Positions 35,879 to 45,907 are shown, counted from the first letter of the stretch. The stretch: DNA of 58,816 bases from Clostridiaceae bacterium (GCA_018378255.1 JAGZXV010000011.1:1-58816), one strand, 5' to 3'. Translations and numbers: made by a program. Notes: generated by a model not told the origin, from the sequence alone.

Positions 35879-36835
35879 ATGGTATACACGTCATTTCTTA
35901 ATGCAGTCAGACAACAGGTGGAAGATGCCCTGGGAGGCTCCTATTCCGTTGAACTCCGCCAGATTTCCAAGAATAACGGCCTCATTCTGGACGGGATCTG
36001 TATCAGCCCGCCGGCCGGTCAGGTGGCGCCGGCAATCTATCTGAATCCCTATTTTCCCCTGTATGAAAAAGGCATGTCCCTGCAGGAGATCGCCCAGGAC
36101 ATTCTTTCCATCTATCAGGATAACTCCAATCTGCCAGTTATCGACACCCAGGCCATGACTGACTTCTCCAATCTGCGTACCAAGGTGATCTATAAGTTAG
36201 TCCAAACCGCTTCCAACCAGGAATTATTAAAAGACATCCCACATATTCCCTACCTGGATCTTTCCATTGTTTTCTATCTGTTTCTGGAAGAAACCGCGTC
36301 CGGACAGATGACAGCCATGATACACAAAGACCACCAGACGCTTTGGAATGTATCCACAAACCAGCTCTACGAACTGGCAAAGGCTAACACTCCGGCTCTT
36401 CTGCCGCCAACCATCAAAAGCATGCCGGATGTGATGAAGGAGATTGCTGCGGAATGGCTGGGTGACGACTACCAGGATGAGTATATGGAACACCTGGAGG
36501 AGGAAGACCGGCTTTCACCACTCTACGTCCTTTCCAACCGTTCCAATATCAACGGCGCCGCCGCAATCCTGTACCACGGAGTATTAAAAAACTTCGCAAA
36601 CCGCCTGGGACAGGATTTAGTAATCCTGCCTTCCAGCGTTCACGAAGTCCTGCTGCTGCCATATGACGATGCCACAGATATCACTTCCCTGAATGAAATG
36701 GTCATTGCCATAAACCAGTCGGAAGTACCTGCTGAAGACCAGCTTTCCAATCAAATCTATCTGTATACACGTTCTGATAATCAAATCTCATTAATCACTA
36801 ACTCTTCTGTCCCAGTCGGAACAAAGAATCCATGA
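35879..36835 (+). CDS. DUF5688-type protein
   Basis: 318 residues; AAGGAGG precedes ATG 35879. It resembles the DUF5688 family common in Lachnospiraceae: N-terminal YSVELRQISKNNG with GICI, a middle helical part, and SNRSNINGAAAILY followed by VILPSSVHEVLLLP. Cytosolic, no catalytic motif, role unknown. The 3' end overlaps the convergent ThrE-like gene by 38 bp. Confidence 0.75.
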   Translation: MVYTSFLNAVRQQVEDALGGSYSVELRQISKNNGLILDGICISPPAGQVAPAIYLNPYFPLYEKGMSLQEIAQDILSIYQDNSNLPVIDTQAMTDFSNLRTKVIYKLVQTASNQELLKDIPHIPYLDLSIVFYLFLEETASGQMTAMIHKDHQTLWNVSTNQLYELAKANTPALLPPTIKSMPDVMKEIAAEWLGDDYQDEYMEHLEEEDRLSPLYVLSNRSNINGAAAILYHGVLKNFANRLGQDLVILPSSVHEVLLLPYDDATDITSLNEMVIAINQSEVPAEDQLSNQIYLYTRSDNQISLITNSSVPVGTKNP

Positions 36836-37217
36836 TGAATACTGCCATAGCTATGGCACCCGCTATCTGAAGCGTTTCCATCAGATAGTAATCGGATAAA
36901 TCCGATGCGCTCCTGATCATATAATACACACACCGGTAAATCGATGCACCAGGTACGGAAGGCAGGATACCTGCCACTAAAAACACAGTGACCGGCACTT
37001 TAAACATCCTGGCAAATATATGGCTGATTAAAGCCACCACCAAAGTGGAAACAAATGCCGCAAAAATCACTGATTCCGTATAATTCAGAGAGATCATATA
37101 GATCGCCCAGCATACGGCCCCGACAAAGCCGGCGTGAAAGATATACTTAGGCGGCACTTCCAGAATCAAAGCAAAGCTGAGAACAGCGAAAAACGCTCCT
37201 ATTGTTTGAACTACCAT
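36798..37217 (-). CDS. Threonine/serine exporter ThrE subunit, YjjB-like
   Basis: 139 residues, about four to five membrane helices, with GILPSVPGASIYRCVYYMI matching the ThrE_2/YjjB family. Small half of a split amino-acid exporter; it overlaps its partner by 7 bp. Confidence 0.87.
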   Translation of the reverse strand: MVVQTIGAFFAVLSFALILEVPPKYIFHAGFVGAVCWAIYMISLNYTESVIFAAFVSTLVVALISHIFARMFKVPVTVFLVAGILPSVPGASIYRCVYYMIRSASDLSDYYLMETLQIAGAIAMAVFIMDSLFRLGQKS

Positions 37218-37990
37218 ACGGAAATCCCTCCTGCCATCCAGCTAAAGAATGCCATGCCGATCCCTACGCCTGCTGCCACCGCAAGAGCGATAACGACTGC
37301 CTCAAGCATTCTGGCCGCCCCCGCAGAATAATCCCCATTCAGCGTGTCCCGGATGGCCGTAGTAAAGATCACTCCCGGCACCAGAGGCATAATACAGCCG
37401 ATTATGATAATATCCCGGTGAAGTTCCGGAAATCCCCACTGTTTCAGCACCAAAGCCGCCACTGCAATGGTAAATGCCCCCAGAGAAGTCTGGCAGAAAG
37501 CATTTAACCGTATTCTGCCGGACAGCCATATCACGCCTGCCAGCAGACCGCCCACAAAGGCGGCAGCCAGACAATCCGCCAGTCCGCCTCCAAGCAAAAT
37601 GGCAAAAAACATGGAAGCGCCTACCACCCCCACGTTCTTCAGCCACGGCCTGTACTGCTGCATCGTCTTAGCCTGCCTCAATTTCTCATAAGCTTCTTCC
37701 ACAGTGAGCTGTCCATTGCAGAACTGCCTGGACACATTATTTACCAGATACACTTTATTCAAATTGGTTGACCGGTCCGTCACCCGTCTGGCAACCGTAA
37801 TCGGCTCTATCGCCGGATCATTCAATGTTACAAAGATCCCGGTGGACAGCACGATCGCCTCCGAAGTCTGCCGGTCTGCTTTTCTCAACATGCGGTTTAT
37901 GGTATCTTCCACACGGTATATTTCTGCTCCGCTCACAAGCATTATCTCACCTGCCAAAACTGCAGTCTCTACGAGCAGTTTATCATTCAT
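37211..37990 (-). CDS. Threonine/serine exporter ThrE subunit, YjjP-like
   Basis: 259 residues from ATG 37990; a TTG at 37996 is an alternative. An N-terminal cytosolic region with GAEIYRVEDTINRM and STGIFVTLND is followed by about five membrane helices with CIMPLVPGVIFTTAIRDTLNGD. This is the large half of a split ThrE exporter. Confidence 0.9.
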   Translation of the reverse strand: MNDKLLVETAVLAGEIMLVSGAEIYRVEDTINRMLRKADRQTSEAIVLSTGIFVTLNDPAIEPITVARRVTDRSTNLNKVYLVNNVSRQFCNGQLTVEEAYEKLRQAKTMQQYRPWLKNVGVVGASMFFAILLGGGLADCLAAAFVGGLLAGVIWLSGRIRLNAFCQTSLGAFTIAVAALVLKQWGFPELHRDIIIIGCIMPLVPGVIFTTAIRDTLNGDYSAGAARMLEAVVIALAVAAGVGIGMAFFSWMAGGISVW

Positions 37991-38011
37991 CACCAATATC
38001 CCCCTGTGACT

Positions 38012-40012
38012 TTAGAAAATCATGGTTCCCACCTGGAAAACCAGCACAGACATACTCCATGCCAGTATTAACTGGAAAACAACCATTCCCAATGTCCATC
38101 TCAATGATTTTGTCTCCCTTTTGATCGTGCCGATTGCCGCCACACAAGGGGTATACAACAGGCAGAAGATCATAAGCGCATAGGCATTCAAACTGCCGAA
38201 TCCAGACGCGCCCAGCGCTTGTGACAGCGCCGCCATCCCCGCCTGAGAATTAACGTTACTGATTCCAAATAACACGGAAAAACTGGACACCACCACCTCT
38301 TTTGCCGATAGCCCGGATATGAGGGCAACCGCTATCTGCCAGCTCCCCAGTCCGGCTGGTTTGAGAACCGGAACGATGGCATGGCCAAACATAGCCGCAA
38401 AGCTTTCCGACACATCCGGCACAAAGCCCTCCGGCCCTGTATTTAACACAAACCACAATATAATCGATGCAACAAATATGGTAGTCCCTGCTTTTGTCAG
38501 ATAATCCTTAACTTTATCCCATACATAGATGTATACTGTCCTGCCGTTGGGCGTCTTATATTCCGGAAGCTCAATCAGAAGAGTGTCTTCCTCCGTGGAT
38601 TTCGAAGTTTTATGTACAGCAAATGCTATAATAATCGCCACAGCCAATCCGATGATATAAAGGGAATAGGCCACCATCAACGCATGATCCGGAAAAAACA
38701 TCTCTGCAAACAGCACATAGATGGGCAGTCTTGCAGAACATGACATAAAAGGTGTGATGAGTATTGTCCTCATCCGGTCCCTCTGGGTTGCCAGCGCTCT
38801 GGTTGCCATAACAGCCGGAACCGTACAGCCAAATCCCAGCAGCATGGGCAAAAAAGCCTTTCCCGACAATCCCACCATACTCATCGTTTCATTCATCACA
38901 TAGGCCACCCGGGCCATATATCCGCTGTCCTCCAAAAATGCCAGGGCCAGAAACAGAATAAAGATATTGGGCAGAAACGTAAGAATTCCTCCCACACCTG
39001 CGATAATTCCATCCACCACCAAAGAGATCATCCAGCCCGACACATTGAGATTTGAAAGCAGCGTAAACGTGCCGGAGGAAACCCAATCAAGCCCAATCTG
39101 AAAATATTCTTTCAAAAAATCCCCTACTGTAAATGTAAAGAAAAACACCAAGGCCATAATTCCAAGAAAAATCGGTATTCCCCATACAGGATGGGTCAAA
39201 AACTCATCAATCTTGTCCGTAAATGCTTCCTTTTCATCCTTATTGAACAGGCATTCTCGGATCACTTCTTCTATATAATCATATTTTTCATTGATGATTT
39301 GTTTTTCATAATTATGGTCAATAATATTGTTTAAATTGACTGGATGATCATTGCAGACTTCTTCATCATATTCCAAAAACTTAATTGCATGCCACCTCAG
39401 GTTATCTAACTCCCCGAGGCGGGCCTTCAAAACGATTTCGATTTTTTCAATCTTCTCTTCGATGGTTTTACTGTAACGGACTACGATGCCCTGAGGCCCT
39501 TCTTCATAATGATGAACCACAGCATGCATCAAAACATCCAGTCCCGTCCTCTTTCTTGCAGAAACCGGGACGACAGGAATGTGCCCCAGCATCTCGGGAA
39601 GGCGGTGAAGGTCAATTTCCATTCCCCTGTCTTCCACAATATCCATCATATTGAGAGCCAGAATAACCGGCTTTTTCAGTTCCAAGAGCTGCAGGGTCAG
39701 ATAGAGATTCCTCTCAAGAGAAGACGCATCCACCACATTGATGATCACGTCCACTTCTTTTTCCTCGATACATTTCCTTGTAACAATCTCTTCAATTGTA
39801 TACGAGGTCAGACTGTAGATGCCCGGAAGGTCAATTACTTTAATCGGCCTTCCTTTGTAAACCATCCGCCCTTCCACCCGTTCAACCGTTACACCAGGCC
39901 AATTGGCCACCTTTAAATTGGCCCCTGTAAACGCATTGAACAGCGTGGTCTTTCCACAGTTGGGATTCCCGACGAATCCGACGGTAATCGGTCTATTATC
40001 TGTGTGCTCCAT
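38012..40012 (-). CDS. feoB: Ferrous iron transporter FeoB
   Basis: 666 residues. N-terminal GTPase with G1 GNPNCGKTT (15-23), switch region ANWPGVTVE, G3 DLPG and G4 NMMD. A helical domain and a C-terminal polytopic core follow with FLPMLLGFGCTVPAVMATRA and the second gate region. It imports Fe(II) across the inner membrane. Overlaps feoA by 17 bp. The total length is at the short end for FeoB. Confidence 0.96.
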   Translation of the reverse strand: MEHTDNRPITVGFVGNPNCGKTTLFNAFTGANLKVANWPGVTVERVEGRMVYKGRPIKVIDLPGIYSLTSYTIEEIVTRKCIEEKEVDVIINVVDASSLERNLYLTLQLLELKKPVILALNMMDIVEDRGMEIDLHRLPEMLGHIPVVPVSARKRTGLDVLMHAVVHHYEEGPQGIVVRYSKTIEEKIEKIEIVLKARLGELDNLRWHAIKFLEYDEEVCNDHPVNLNNIIDHNYEKQIINEKYDYIEEVIRECLFNKDEKEAFTDKIDEFLTHPVWGIPIFLGIMALVFFFTFTVGDFLKEYFQIGLDWVSSGTFTLLSNLNVSGWMISLVVDGIIAGVGGILTFLPNIFILFLALAFLEDSGYMARVAYVMNETMSMVGLSGKAFLPMLLGFGCTVPAVMATRALATQRDRMRTILITPFMSCSARLPIYVLFAEMFFPDHALMVAYSLYIIGLAVAIIIAFAVHKTSKSTEEDTLLIELPEYKTPNGRTVYIYVWDKVKDYLTKAGTTIFVASIILWFVLNTGPEGFVPDVSESFAAMFGHAIVPVLKPAGLGSWQIAVALISGLSAKEVVVSSFSVLFGISNVNSQAGMAALSQALGASGFGSLNAYALMIFCLLYTPCVAAIGTIKRETKSLRWTLGMVVFQLILAWSMSVLVFQVGTMIF

Positions 40013-40238
40013 ATTCCGGCGCCTCCTTCATCTCGATTCCCTCCGCGATTCTTCTTCCCAATGCCAGCCGGGTTCCCCGCACTTTTATAATCACCGTACC
40101 GCTGCCCTTTTTATTCATCATTATAATCTTCGTCTGTTCATTAACACCAAGGGCCTCAAGACGCCTTGTTATCTTATCTTCAACAAGAATACTCTGCACA
40201 ATGTATGATTTTCCGATCATCCCCTCATGAAGCTTCAT
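39996..40238 (-). CDS. feoA: FeoA, small SH3-like partner of FeoB
   Basis: 80 residues with the FeoA fold (LEALGV..KIIMMNKKGSGTVIIKVRG, LGRRIAEGI). Preceded by AAGGAG. Cytosolic modulator of FeoB. First gene of the feoAB operon behind an iron-regulated promoter. Confidence 0.93.
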   Translation of the reverse strand: MKLHEGMIGKSYIVQSILVEDKITRRLEALGVNEQTKIIMMNKKGSGTVIIKVRGTRLALGRRIAEGIEMKEAPEYGAHR

Positions 40239-40259
40239 GATTTAATCTCCTTTTTAGAA

Positions 40260-40275
40260 ATTAGCATAGGCTAAT
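40260..40275. promoter_or_regulatory. Palindrome resembling a DtxR/MntR-type metal box
   Basis: ATTAGCATAGGCTAAT has perfect 6-bp arms. It lies between the feoA promoter and its start, in the transcribed leader. The core resembles DtxR-family boxes (TTAGG..CCTAA type). Inferred. Confidence 0.4.
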
Positions 40276-40292
40276 CATCCTGATTAAAAGTA

Positions 40293-40321
40293 ATCATACC
40301 TTTATTGAGAATTATTGTCAA
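40293..40321 (-). promoter_or_regulatory. feoAB promoter with overlapping Fur-like box
   Basis: On the minus strand TTGACA (40321-40316) and TATGAT (40298-40293) are 17 bp apart. The -35 region is covered by TGAGAATTATTGTCA (40306-40320), matching the 7-1-7 Fur box TGATAATnATTATCA at all but two positions. Iron repression of feoAB is predicted. Confidence 0.7.
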
Positions 40322-40328
40322 CAGACTT

Positions 40329-42311
40329 TTATTCCAACTCTAAAAGCATTTTTTTCACCTCTACCAAACGGTCCCGGAGGATCGCCGCTTCTTCAAAATT
40401 AAGCTCCGCAGCCGCCTGATGCATCTTCTTAGTCAGTTCTTTTATCAACTTATTAAGCTCCTTGGCATCCATGGATTCCGGATCCTTTTTGAAGGAATCC
40501 TCAGAAGCCGAAGCCGCTTTGGATATGGCAATCAGATCACGGACTGCTTTCTTAATGGTAGTCGGCGTGATTCCGTGTTCCTCGTTATATTTCTGCTGTA
40601 TCCTGCGCCTTCTGTTAGTTTCTTCGATCGCCACTCTCATGGAATCCGTAATCTTGTCCGCATACATGATTACATGCCCCTCTGAGTTTCTGGCCGCACG
40701 TCCGATGGTCTGAATGAGCGACGTCTCTGAACGGAGAAAACCTTCTTTATCCGCATCCAGAATCGCTACAAGGGTGATTTCCGGTATATCCAGCCCCTCT
40801 CTTAAAAGGTTGATCCCCACTAAAACATCAAACACATCCAAGCGCATGTCGCGGATGATCTCTGCACGTTCCAGGGTGTCGATGTCAGAATGGAGATATT
40901 TTACCCGGATCCCCACTTCTCGCATGTAATCGGTCAAATCTTCGGCCATCCTCTTTGTCAGTGTAGTTATTAACACTTTATGCTTCTTCTCCACCTCTTT
41001 ATTCACTTCAGATATCAAATCATCGATCTGTCCTTCAACCGGACGGACAATAACTTCCGGATCCAACAGCCCTGTAGGACGGATAATCTGCTCCACTCTC
41101 AGCAGTTCGTGTTCCTTTTCGTAGACATTAGGCGTAGCTGATACAAACATCATCTGATCAATCTTGCTTTCAAACTCCGTAAAATTAAGAGGGCGGTTAT
41201 CCAAGGCGGACGGCAGGCGGAAACCGTACTCTACCAATGTGGTCTTTCTGGACCGGTCACCTGCAAACATCCCCCTCACCTGAGGCAGCGTAATATGGGA
41301 CTCATCTACAATAATCAGAAATTCTTCCGGAAAATAATCGATCAAAGTGCATGGCGGCTCTCCCGGAGCCGAACCGGTCAGATGTCTGGAGTAGTTTTCA
41401 ATTCCTGAACAAAATCCGGTCTCCTTCATCATCTCCACATCGAAATTCGTCCGCTCCGAAATTCTCTGTGCCTCCAGCAGTTTATCTTCACTTTTAAAAT
41501 AAGCCACCTGCTCTTTTAATTCCTCTAATATATTCTGGGCCGCCTGCTCCATCTTCTCCTTAGGAACTACATAGTGGGATGCCGGATAGAGGGCCACATG
41601 TTTGAGCTGGGCCTTCGCTTCACCGGTCAGCGTGTCAATTTCCGTAATCCTGTCCACTTCGTCCCCGAAAAATTCAATTCGATACGCCTCTGACCCGGAA
41701 TACGCAGGAAACACCTCGATCACATCCCCTCTCACCCGGAACGTTCCCCGGTGAAAATCCATGTCATTTCTGGTATACTGGATATCGATCAGCTTGTGAA
41801 TCACTTCATCCCTGTCTTTTTCCATACCCGGACGAAGGGAAATCACCATCTCCTGATAATCAATCGGGCTGCCCAATCCATAGATACAGGAAACAGACGC
41901 CACTATGATCACATCGCTCCGCTCCGACAGCGCCGCAGTGGCGGAATGACGTAGTTTATCGATTTCGTCGTTGATGGCAGAGTCTTTTTCTATATAGGTG
42001 TCGGTGGATGGGACATAGGCTTCGGGCTGGTAGTAGTCGTAATAGGAGACGAAATACTCGACTGCGTTCTCGGGAAAGAACTCCTTAAACTCACCATAAA
42101 GCTGGGCCGCCAACGTCTTATTGTGGGCGATGATCAGGGTTGGTTTTTGTAACTGCTGAATGACGTTTGCCATGGTAAACGTCTTACCGGACCCTGTAAC
42201 TCCTAACAAAGTCTCGAATTGGTTTCCTTCCCTGAAGCCTTTTACCAGGGCTTCGATGGCCTGCGGCTGGTCGCCGGTGGGCTGATATTCACTGTGTAAT
42301 TTGAATTCCAT
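40329..42311 (-). CDS. uvrB: Excinuclease ABC subunit UvrB
   Basis: 660 residues, standard length. Walker A GVTGSGKT (37-44), beta-hairpin region EYFVSYYDYYQPEAYVPS, helicase motifs DESH and QTIGRAARN, and a C-terminal UVR motif. Damage verification in nucleotide excision repair with UvrA and UvrC. AAGGAGG before the start. A LexA-type box lies about 220 bp upstream. Confidence 0.97.
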   Translation of the reverse strand: MEFKLHSEYQPTGDQPQAIEALVKGFREGNQFETLLGVTGSGKTFTMANVIQQLQKPTLIIAHNKTLAAQLYGEFKEFFPENAVEYFVSYYDYYQPEAYVPSTDTYIEKDSAINDEIDKLRHSATAALSERSDVIIVASVSCIYGLGSPIDYQEMVISLRPGMEKDRDEVIHKLIDIQYTRNDMDFHRGTFRVRGDVIEVFPAYSGSEAYRIEFFGDEVDRITEIDTLTGEAKAQLKHVALYPASHYVVPKEKMEQAAQNILEELKEQVAYFKSEDKLLEAQRISERTNFDVEMMKETGFCSGIENYSRHLTGSAPGEPPCTLIDYFPEEFLIIVDESHITLPQVRGMFAGDRSRKTTLVEYGFRLPSALDNRPLNFTEFESKIDQMMFVSATPNVYEKEHELLRVEQIIRPTGLLDPEVIVRPVEGQIDDLISEVNKEVEKKHKVLITTLTKRMAEDLTDYMREVGIRVKYLHSDIDTLERAEIIRDMRLDVFDVLVGINLLREGLDIPEITLVAILDADKEGFLRSETSLIQTIGRAARNSEGHVIMYADKITDSMRVAIEETNRRRRIQQKYNEEHGITPTTIKKAVRDLIAISKAASASEDSFKKDPESMDAKELNKLIKELTKKMHQAAAELNFEEAAILRDRLVEVKKMLLELE

Positions 42312-42490
42312 AATTTATTTTACCTCCTTGGTGACCCAATAACATCAAACAAAAAATTGCTTGTCTCAGTACTGATTCCCATTTGCCTTGCCACAAATGA
42401 AATGCCTCTTCCTATTCATATTTTACATGTAGTCCTATTTTTATCCACCTTTTATATATCACTGAACTTATCAATCAAATTCAGAAATAT

Positions 42491-42496
42491 ATTATA
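42491..42496 (-). promoter_or_regulatory. -10 element of the likely uvrB promoter
   Basis: TATAAT on the minus strand, about 180 bp upstream of the uvrB start. The -35 region (about 42514-42519) is weak and lies next to the LexA-type box. Confidence 0.45.
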
Positions 42497-42530
42497 GCAT
42501 AGCTCAAATAAAATGTATAGGCATAATCCA

Positions 42531-42542
42531 GAACATTTGTTC
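42531..42542. promoter_or_regulatory. LexA (SOS) box
   Basis: GAACATTTGTTC, a perfect GAAC-N4-GTTC palindrome of the Firmicutes type, extended by A and T on each side. Just upstream of the uvrB promoter, as expected for SOS control. Confidence 0.7.
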
Positions 42543-42595
42543 TTATCATTAATAACTCTCCATCTCTCAATACAAGTTTTTATTTAAATTTCAAA

Positions 42596-42632
42596 ATCCG
42601 GCACAAACGACTGTAAATCGTCTATACCGGAT
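42596..42632 (-). terminator. Hairpin downstream of the EAL gene
   Basis: ATCCGG and CCGGAT bound a stem with an inner ACGA/TCGT part, followed on the minus strand by TTTTGAAATTT. It lies about 70 bp past the EAL gene stop. Confidence 0.6.
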
Positions 42633-42704
42633 AATTCCATCTAACCATATTTAATCCTTTTAAAGCAACACAAAAAGCCGTTAACCCACTATCTCCCATC
42701 CCCG

Positions 42705-44618
42705 CTACTTTAAAACCTCCTTCAGCCGCTCTCCCGGCATCGGTTTTGCATAATAATACCCCTGTATCTGGTCTGCTCCCAGGCCCATCAGACATTCCAC
42801 CTGTTCACCGGTTTCCGTTCCTTCCGCTATTATCAGCATTCCCAGTTCATGAAACAGCCTTATCAGTCCTTGTATCAATATATAACTCTTTTGATCATTT
42901 TGAACCGCTTCAACCAGACTTTTATCAAGCTTAATGCATTCAAAATTAAACTGGGCAACGGATGAAAAATTCGAATATCCGGTCCCAAAGTCATCCAGAT
43001 AAAAACAAAATCCCTCCATGACCATACGCTTTACCGTCTCTCTCGCCAGTGTGGCATCATCCGATATTTCTCTCTCGGTAATTTCAAATTTAATCCGCTC
43101 AATCGGTATTTTATATTCATCCAACAGAGATCTCACCTTCTCTAAAAGCCGGGGATCCTCAAACTGGGGCATGGATAAATTAACTGAAATGGATTTAAGA
43201 GGCAGGGTTTTTTCATCCTTTATGAATCCGCAGACTTCCTTCAAAACAAACCAGAATATCTTATCTACCAAACCGATCTCCTCTGCAATTGGTATGAATT
43301 CTGCCGGGGAGATAAACGCCCCTTCTGCGTCTCTCATTCTCACCAGAGCCTCTGCTGACAAAAAACGCTGTTCCTTTTGGCTGTATACAGGCTGATACCA
43401 GACTTCAAAGGCACCTTCTGCTGCCGCTTTTCTAAGACAATCCGCGATTTGATGGTGTCTCAGCAGTTTTTGCGCCACCTCTTCATCAAACCGGATCCAT
43501 TTATTGGCAGAACGTTTTGCCAAAAACATGATATAGTCTAAAACCTCAATTACCTGGTTTGCATCAATTCCATCCCGGGAATAGATAAAGTCTCCAAATG
43601 CAGCCGGAAGCACCTCCACCTGACCGGCTACTTCCCATGGCTCTTCAAATCTTTTGTACAGGCGCTGCCTGCAGATCTCAGCTTGTTCCTGATCCGTATA
43701 GGGCAGCATAACTGCATAGGTCACTCCCACATAACGGAATGCGGCCGCCTCCTTAAATGTCTTGTCCAGCCAGTTTGCCACAGAATATAAGAACTCATCC
43801 CCTGTCAGATGCCCGTACCGGCAGTTGATCACCCCGAAATCAGTGAGTGCAATCAATATGATTTGAAATTTTCTCCGCCCCTTAATTTTTAAATTCAACT
43901 CCGAAAAGAAACTGTATCGATTTCCCAAACCGGTCACACTGTCCGTATCACGTTTCTGGTTATAAAAGCTCACAAACAGAATCACTTCCGTAAATGCGAT
44001 TATTGTTCCATTTAACAAAGTTTCCGGATTGCGCAGCTGAATCACGACAATCAATAAAATGACCGGAGGAACGGTCCGCATCACATGCATCATATCTTTA
44101 CTGACACTGGCGCGGTGCCTGATATAGCAGAACGACAAAAGGGCAAACTCCACCAGCATAAACCAATATCCAATACCGTTGAATATTCCGCGGCAGTAAT
44201 TCCCCTCCTCATCTAACCAAAACAGAAAACCTGTCTTCAGGTTTACAAGAGTCAGAACAAAATACGAGGAAGTAAGTAAAATTAATAGAAGTCTGGCCCG
44301 TTTAATACAATATTTCTCATAAACATGTTCCAGCATTTTCTCAAACAGATACATGGCAATGACGCTGCAGGTTAACACAATCAGAATAAAATATCCCGTG
44401 TTCATGAAAATATTGAATGAACGAGGAACCTGATCTTTATTCCGCAGCAAAAAGACACAGAGTATATTCCACACAATAGAAATGGACGCGCAAATAAGCC
44501 CCGCCCAAAACCACTTGACAATAGGCGTGAGTGTGCGTTTAGAAAATGATAGGTTTAAGATAAGCACGAAAATCAATAAAAATGCTATAACTTCCGTAAT
44601 TATTGACCAGCTAAACAT
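42705..44618 (-). CDS. Membrane EAL-domain c-di-GMP phosphodiesterase with degenerate GGDEF
   Basis: 637 residues. Six or seven membrane helices occupy about residues 1-215. A GGDEF-type domain follows (TGLGNRYSF) in which the GG(D/E)EF signature reads VGVTYA, so no cyclase activity is expected. The EAL domain (about 385-630) keeps EALVRM, VNLS, EITE, DDFGTGYSN, KLDKSL and AEGTE, all needed for metal binding and catalysis. It should hydrolyse c-di-GMP in the cytosol, perhaps gated by the membrane part and the inactive GGDEF. Monocistronic. Confidence 0.88.
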   Translation of the reverse strand: MFSWSIITEVIAFLLIFVLILNLSFSKRTLTPIVKWFWAGLICASISIVWNILCVFLLRNKDQVPRSFNIFMNTGYFILIVLTCSVIAMYLFEKMLEHVYEKYCIKRARLLLILLTSSYFVLTLVNLKTGFLFWLDEEGNYCRGIFNGIGYWFMLVEFALLSFCYIRHRASVSKDMMHVMRTVPPVILLIVVIQLRNPETLLNGTIIAFTEVILFVSFYNQKRDTDSVTGLGNRYSFFSELNLKIKGRRKFQIILIALTDFGVINCRYGHLTGDEFLYSVANWLDKTFKEAAAFRYVGVTYAVMLPYTDQEQAEICRQRLYKRFEEPWEVAGQVEVLPAAFGDFIYSRDGIDANQVIEVLDYIMFLAKRSANKWIRFDEEVAQKLLRHHQIADCLRKAAAEGAFEVWYQPVYSQKEQRFLSAEALVRMRDAEGAFISPAEFIPIAEEIGLVDKIFWFVLKEVCGFIKDEKTLPLKSISVNLSMPQFEDPRLLEKVRSLLDEYKIPIERIKFEITEREISDDATLARETVKRMVMEGFCFYLDDFGTGYSNFSSVAQFNFECIKLDKSLVEAVQNDQKSYILIQGLIRLFHELGMLIIAEGTETGEQVECLMGLGADQIQGYYYAKPMPGERLKEVLK

Positions 44619-44862
44619 GACTGCGCTCCTTACTTATTTATATTAATATAATAAAATAAGTAACATCAAACCGCAATGTTTATTTTATTTTTCGTATTTT
44701 GTAACCCGTTGCCATCATTCAGCTTTACTTCCGTCTTTTACTGTAATGCCTTATTTTTACATCTGGCTTTTACAGCAAAACTAATTTTTCCCTCTATAGA
44801 CTTTCCCAATATTTTGTTATATGATTATTATTGATATTCTCAATTTTAGGGAGGAAACAGAT

Positions 44863-45897
44863 ATGTACAGTTTCAATAATGATTACAGCGAAGGCGCTCA
44901 CCCAAAAATCCTGGAAGCATTGATTAACTCCAATCTGGTGCAGCACAACGGTTACAGCATGGATGATGAGCACAGCCCTCGTGCCAAAGAACTGATAAAA
45001 AAGGAAATACAGAGAGATGATGTGGACATCCATTGCATCGTTGGCGGGACACAGACCAATCTGATCACCATTTCAACTGCCCTGCGCCCATACCAGGCCG
45101 TTATTTCTGCAGTTACAGGTCATATCAATGTTCATGAAACCGGGGCGATTGAAGCCACAGGCCATAAAGTTATCGCTATGCAGACAGAAGATGGTAAACT
45201 CACACCAGAATTAATACAGCAAGCCGTTTCAATGCACACAGATGAACATATGGTTCAGCCTAAGATGGTATATATTTCCAACAGCACTGAAATCGGCACC
45301 CAATACACAAAAGCGGAGTTAGAAGCAATTCACCACCTTTGCAGGCAAAAGGATTTGTATCTGTTCATGGACGGAGCTCGTATGGGAGCCGCCCTCACAA
45401 GCCCTGTCAATGACTTGACTTTAGCTGATATCGCCCGTCTGACCGATGTATTTTATATCGGAGGAACCAAAAACGGTGCGTTATTCGGAGAGGCGCTTGT
45501 AATCTGTCATCCGGACTTAAAACCGGATTTCCGCTATATGATCAAACAAAGAGGCGCCATGCTTGCAAAAGGCTGGCTCTTGTCCATCCAGTTTGAAGAG
45601 CTGTTCCAGAACAACTTATTCTACGATATGGCTGCTCATTCCAATCAGATGGCTTCCATCCTGCGAAAAGGTATTTCCGATTTGGGATATCCGTTTGCAT
45701 CGGCTTCCATGACCAATCAGCTCTTCCCCGTATTTCCGGACAGCCTGATCGATCAATTAAGCCCTAATTACCTGTTCTCCATACAGGAAAAATCTGATGA
45801 TTCCCATAGCGTAGTCCGCCTGGTAACTTCCTGGGCTACAAAAGAGGAGGCAGTTCACAGTTTTCTCAACGATTTAACAGCACTAACTACCCTTTAA
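44863..45897 (+). CDS. Low-specificity L-threonine aldolase / beta-eliminating lyase
   Basis: 344 residues from ATG 44863 (MYSFNNDYSEG), with GGGAGG upstream. PLP-dependent fold type I: VGGTQTN near the cofactor phosphate, FMDGARMG, and the Schiff-base Lys in YIGGTKNGALFG. It cleaves threonine to glycine and acetaldehyde, and may act on related beta-hydroxy amino acids. Stand-alone gene ending at a strong terminator. Confidence 0.9.
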   Translation: MYSFNNDYSEGAHPKILEALINSNLVQHNGYSMDDEHSPRAKELIKKEIQRDDVDIHCIVGGTQTNLITISTALRPYQAVISAVTGHINVHETGAIEATGHKVIAMQTEDGKLTPELIQQAVSMHTDEHMVQPKMVYISNSTEIGTQYTKAELEAIHHLCRQKDLYLFMDGARMGAALTSPVNDLTLADIARLTDVFYIGGTKNGALFGEALVICHPDLKPDFRYMIKQRGAMLAKGWLLSIQFEELFQNNLFYDMAAHSNQMASILRKGISDLGYPFASASMTNQLFPVFPDSLIDQLSPNYLFSIQEKSDDSHSVVRLVTSWATKEEAVHSFLNDLTALTTL

Positions 45898-45907
45898 TAT
45901 CAAAAAA

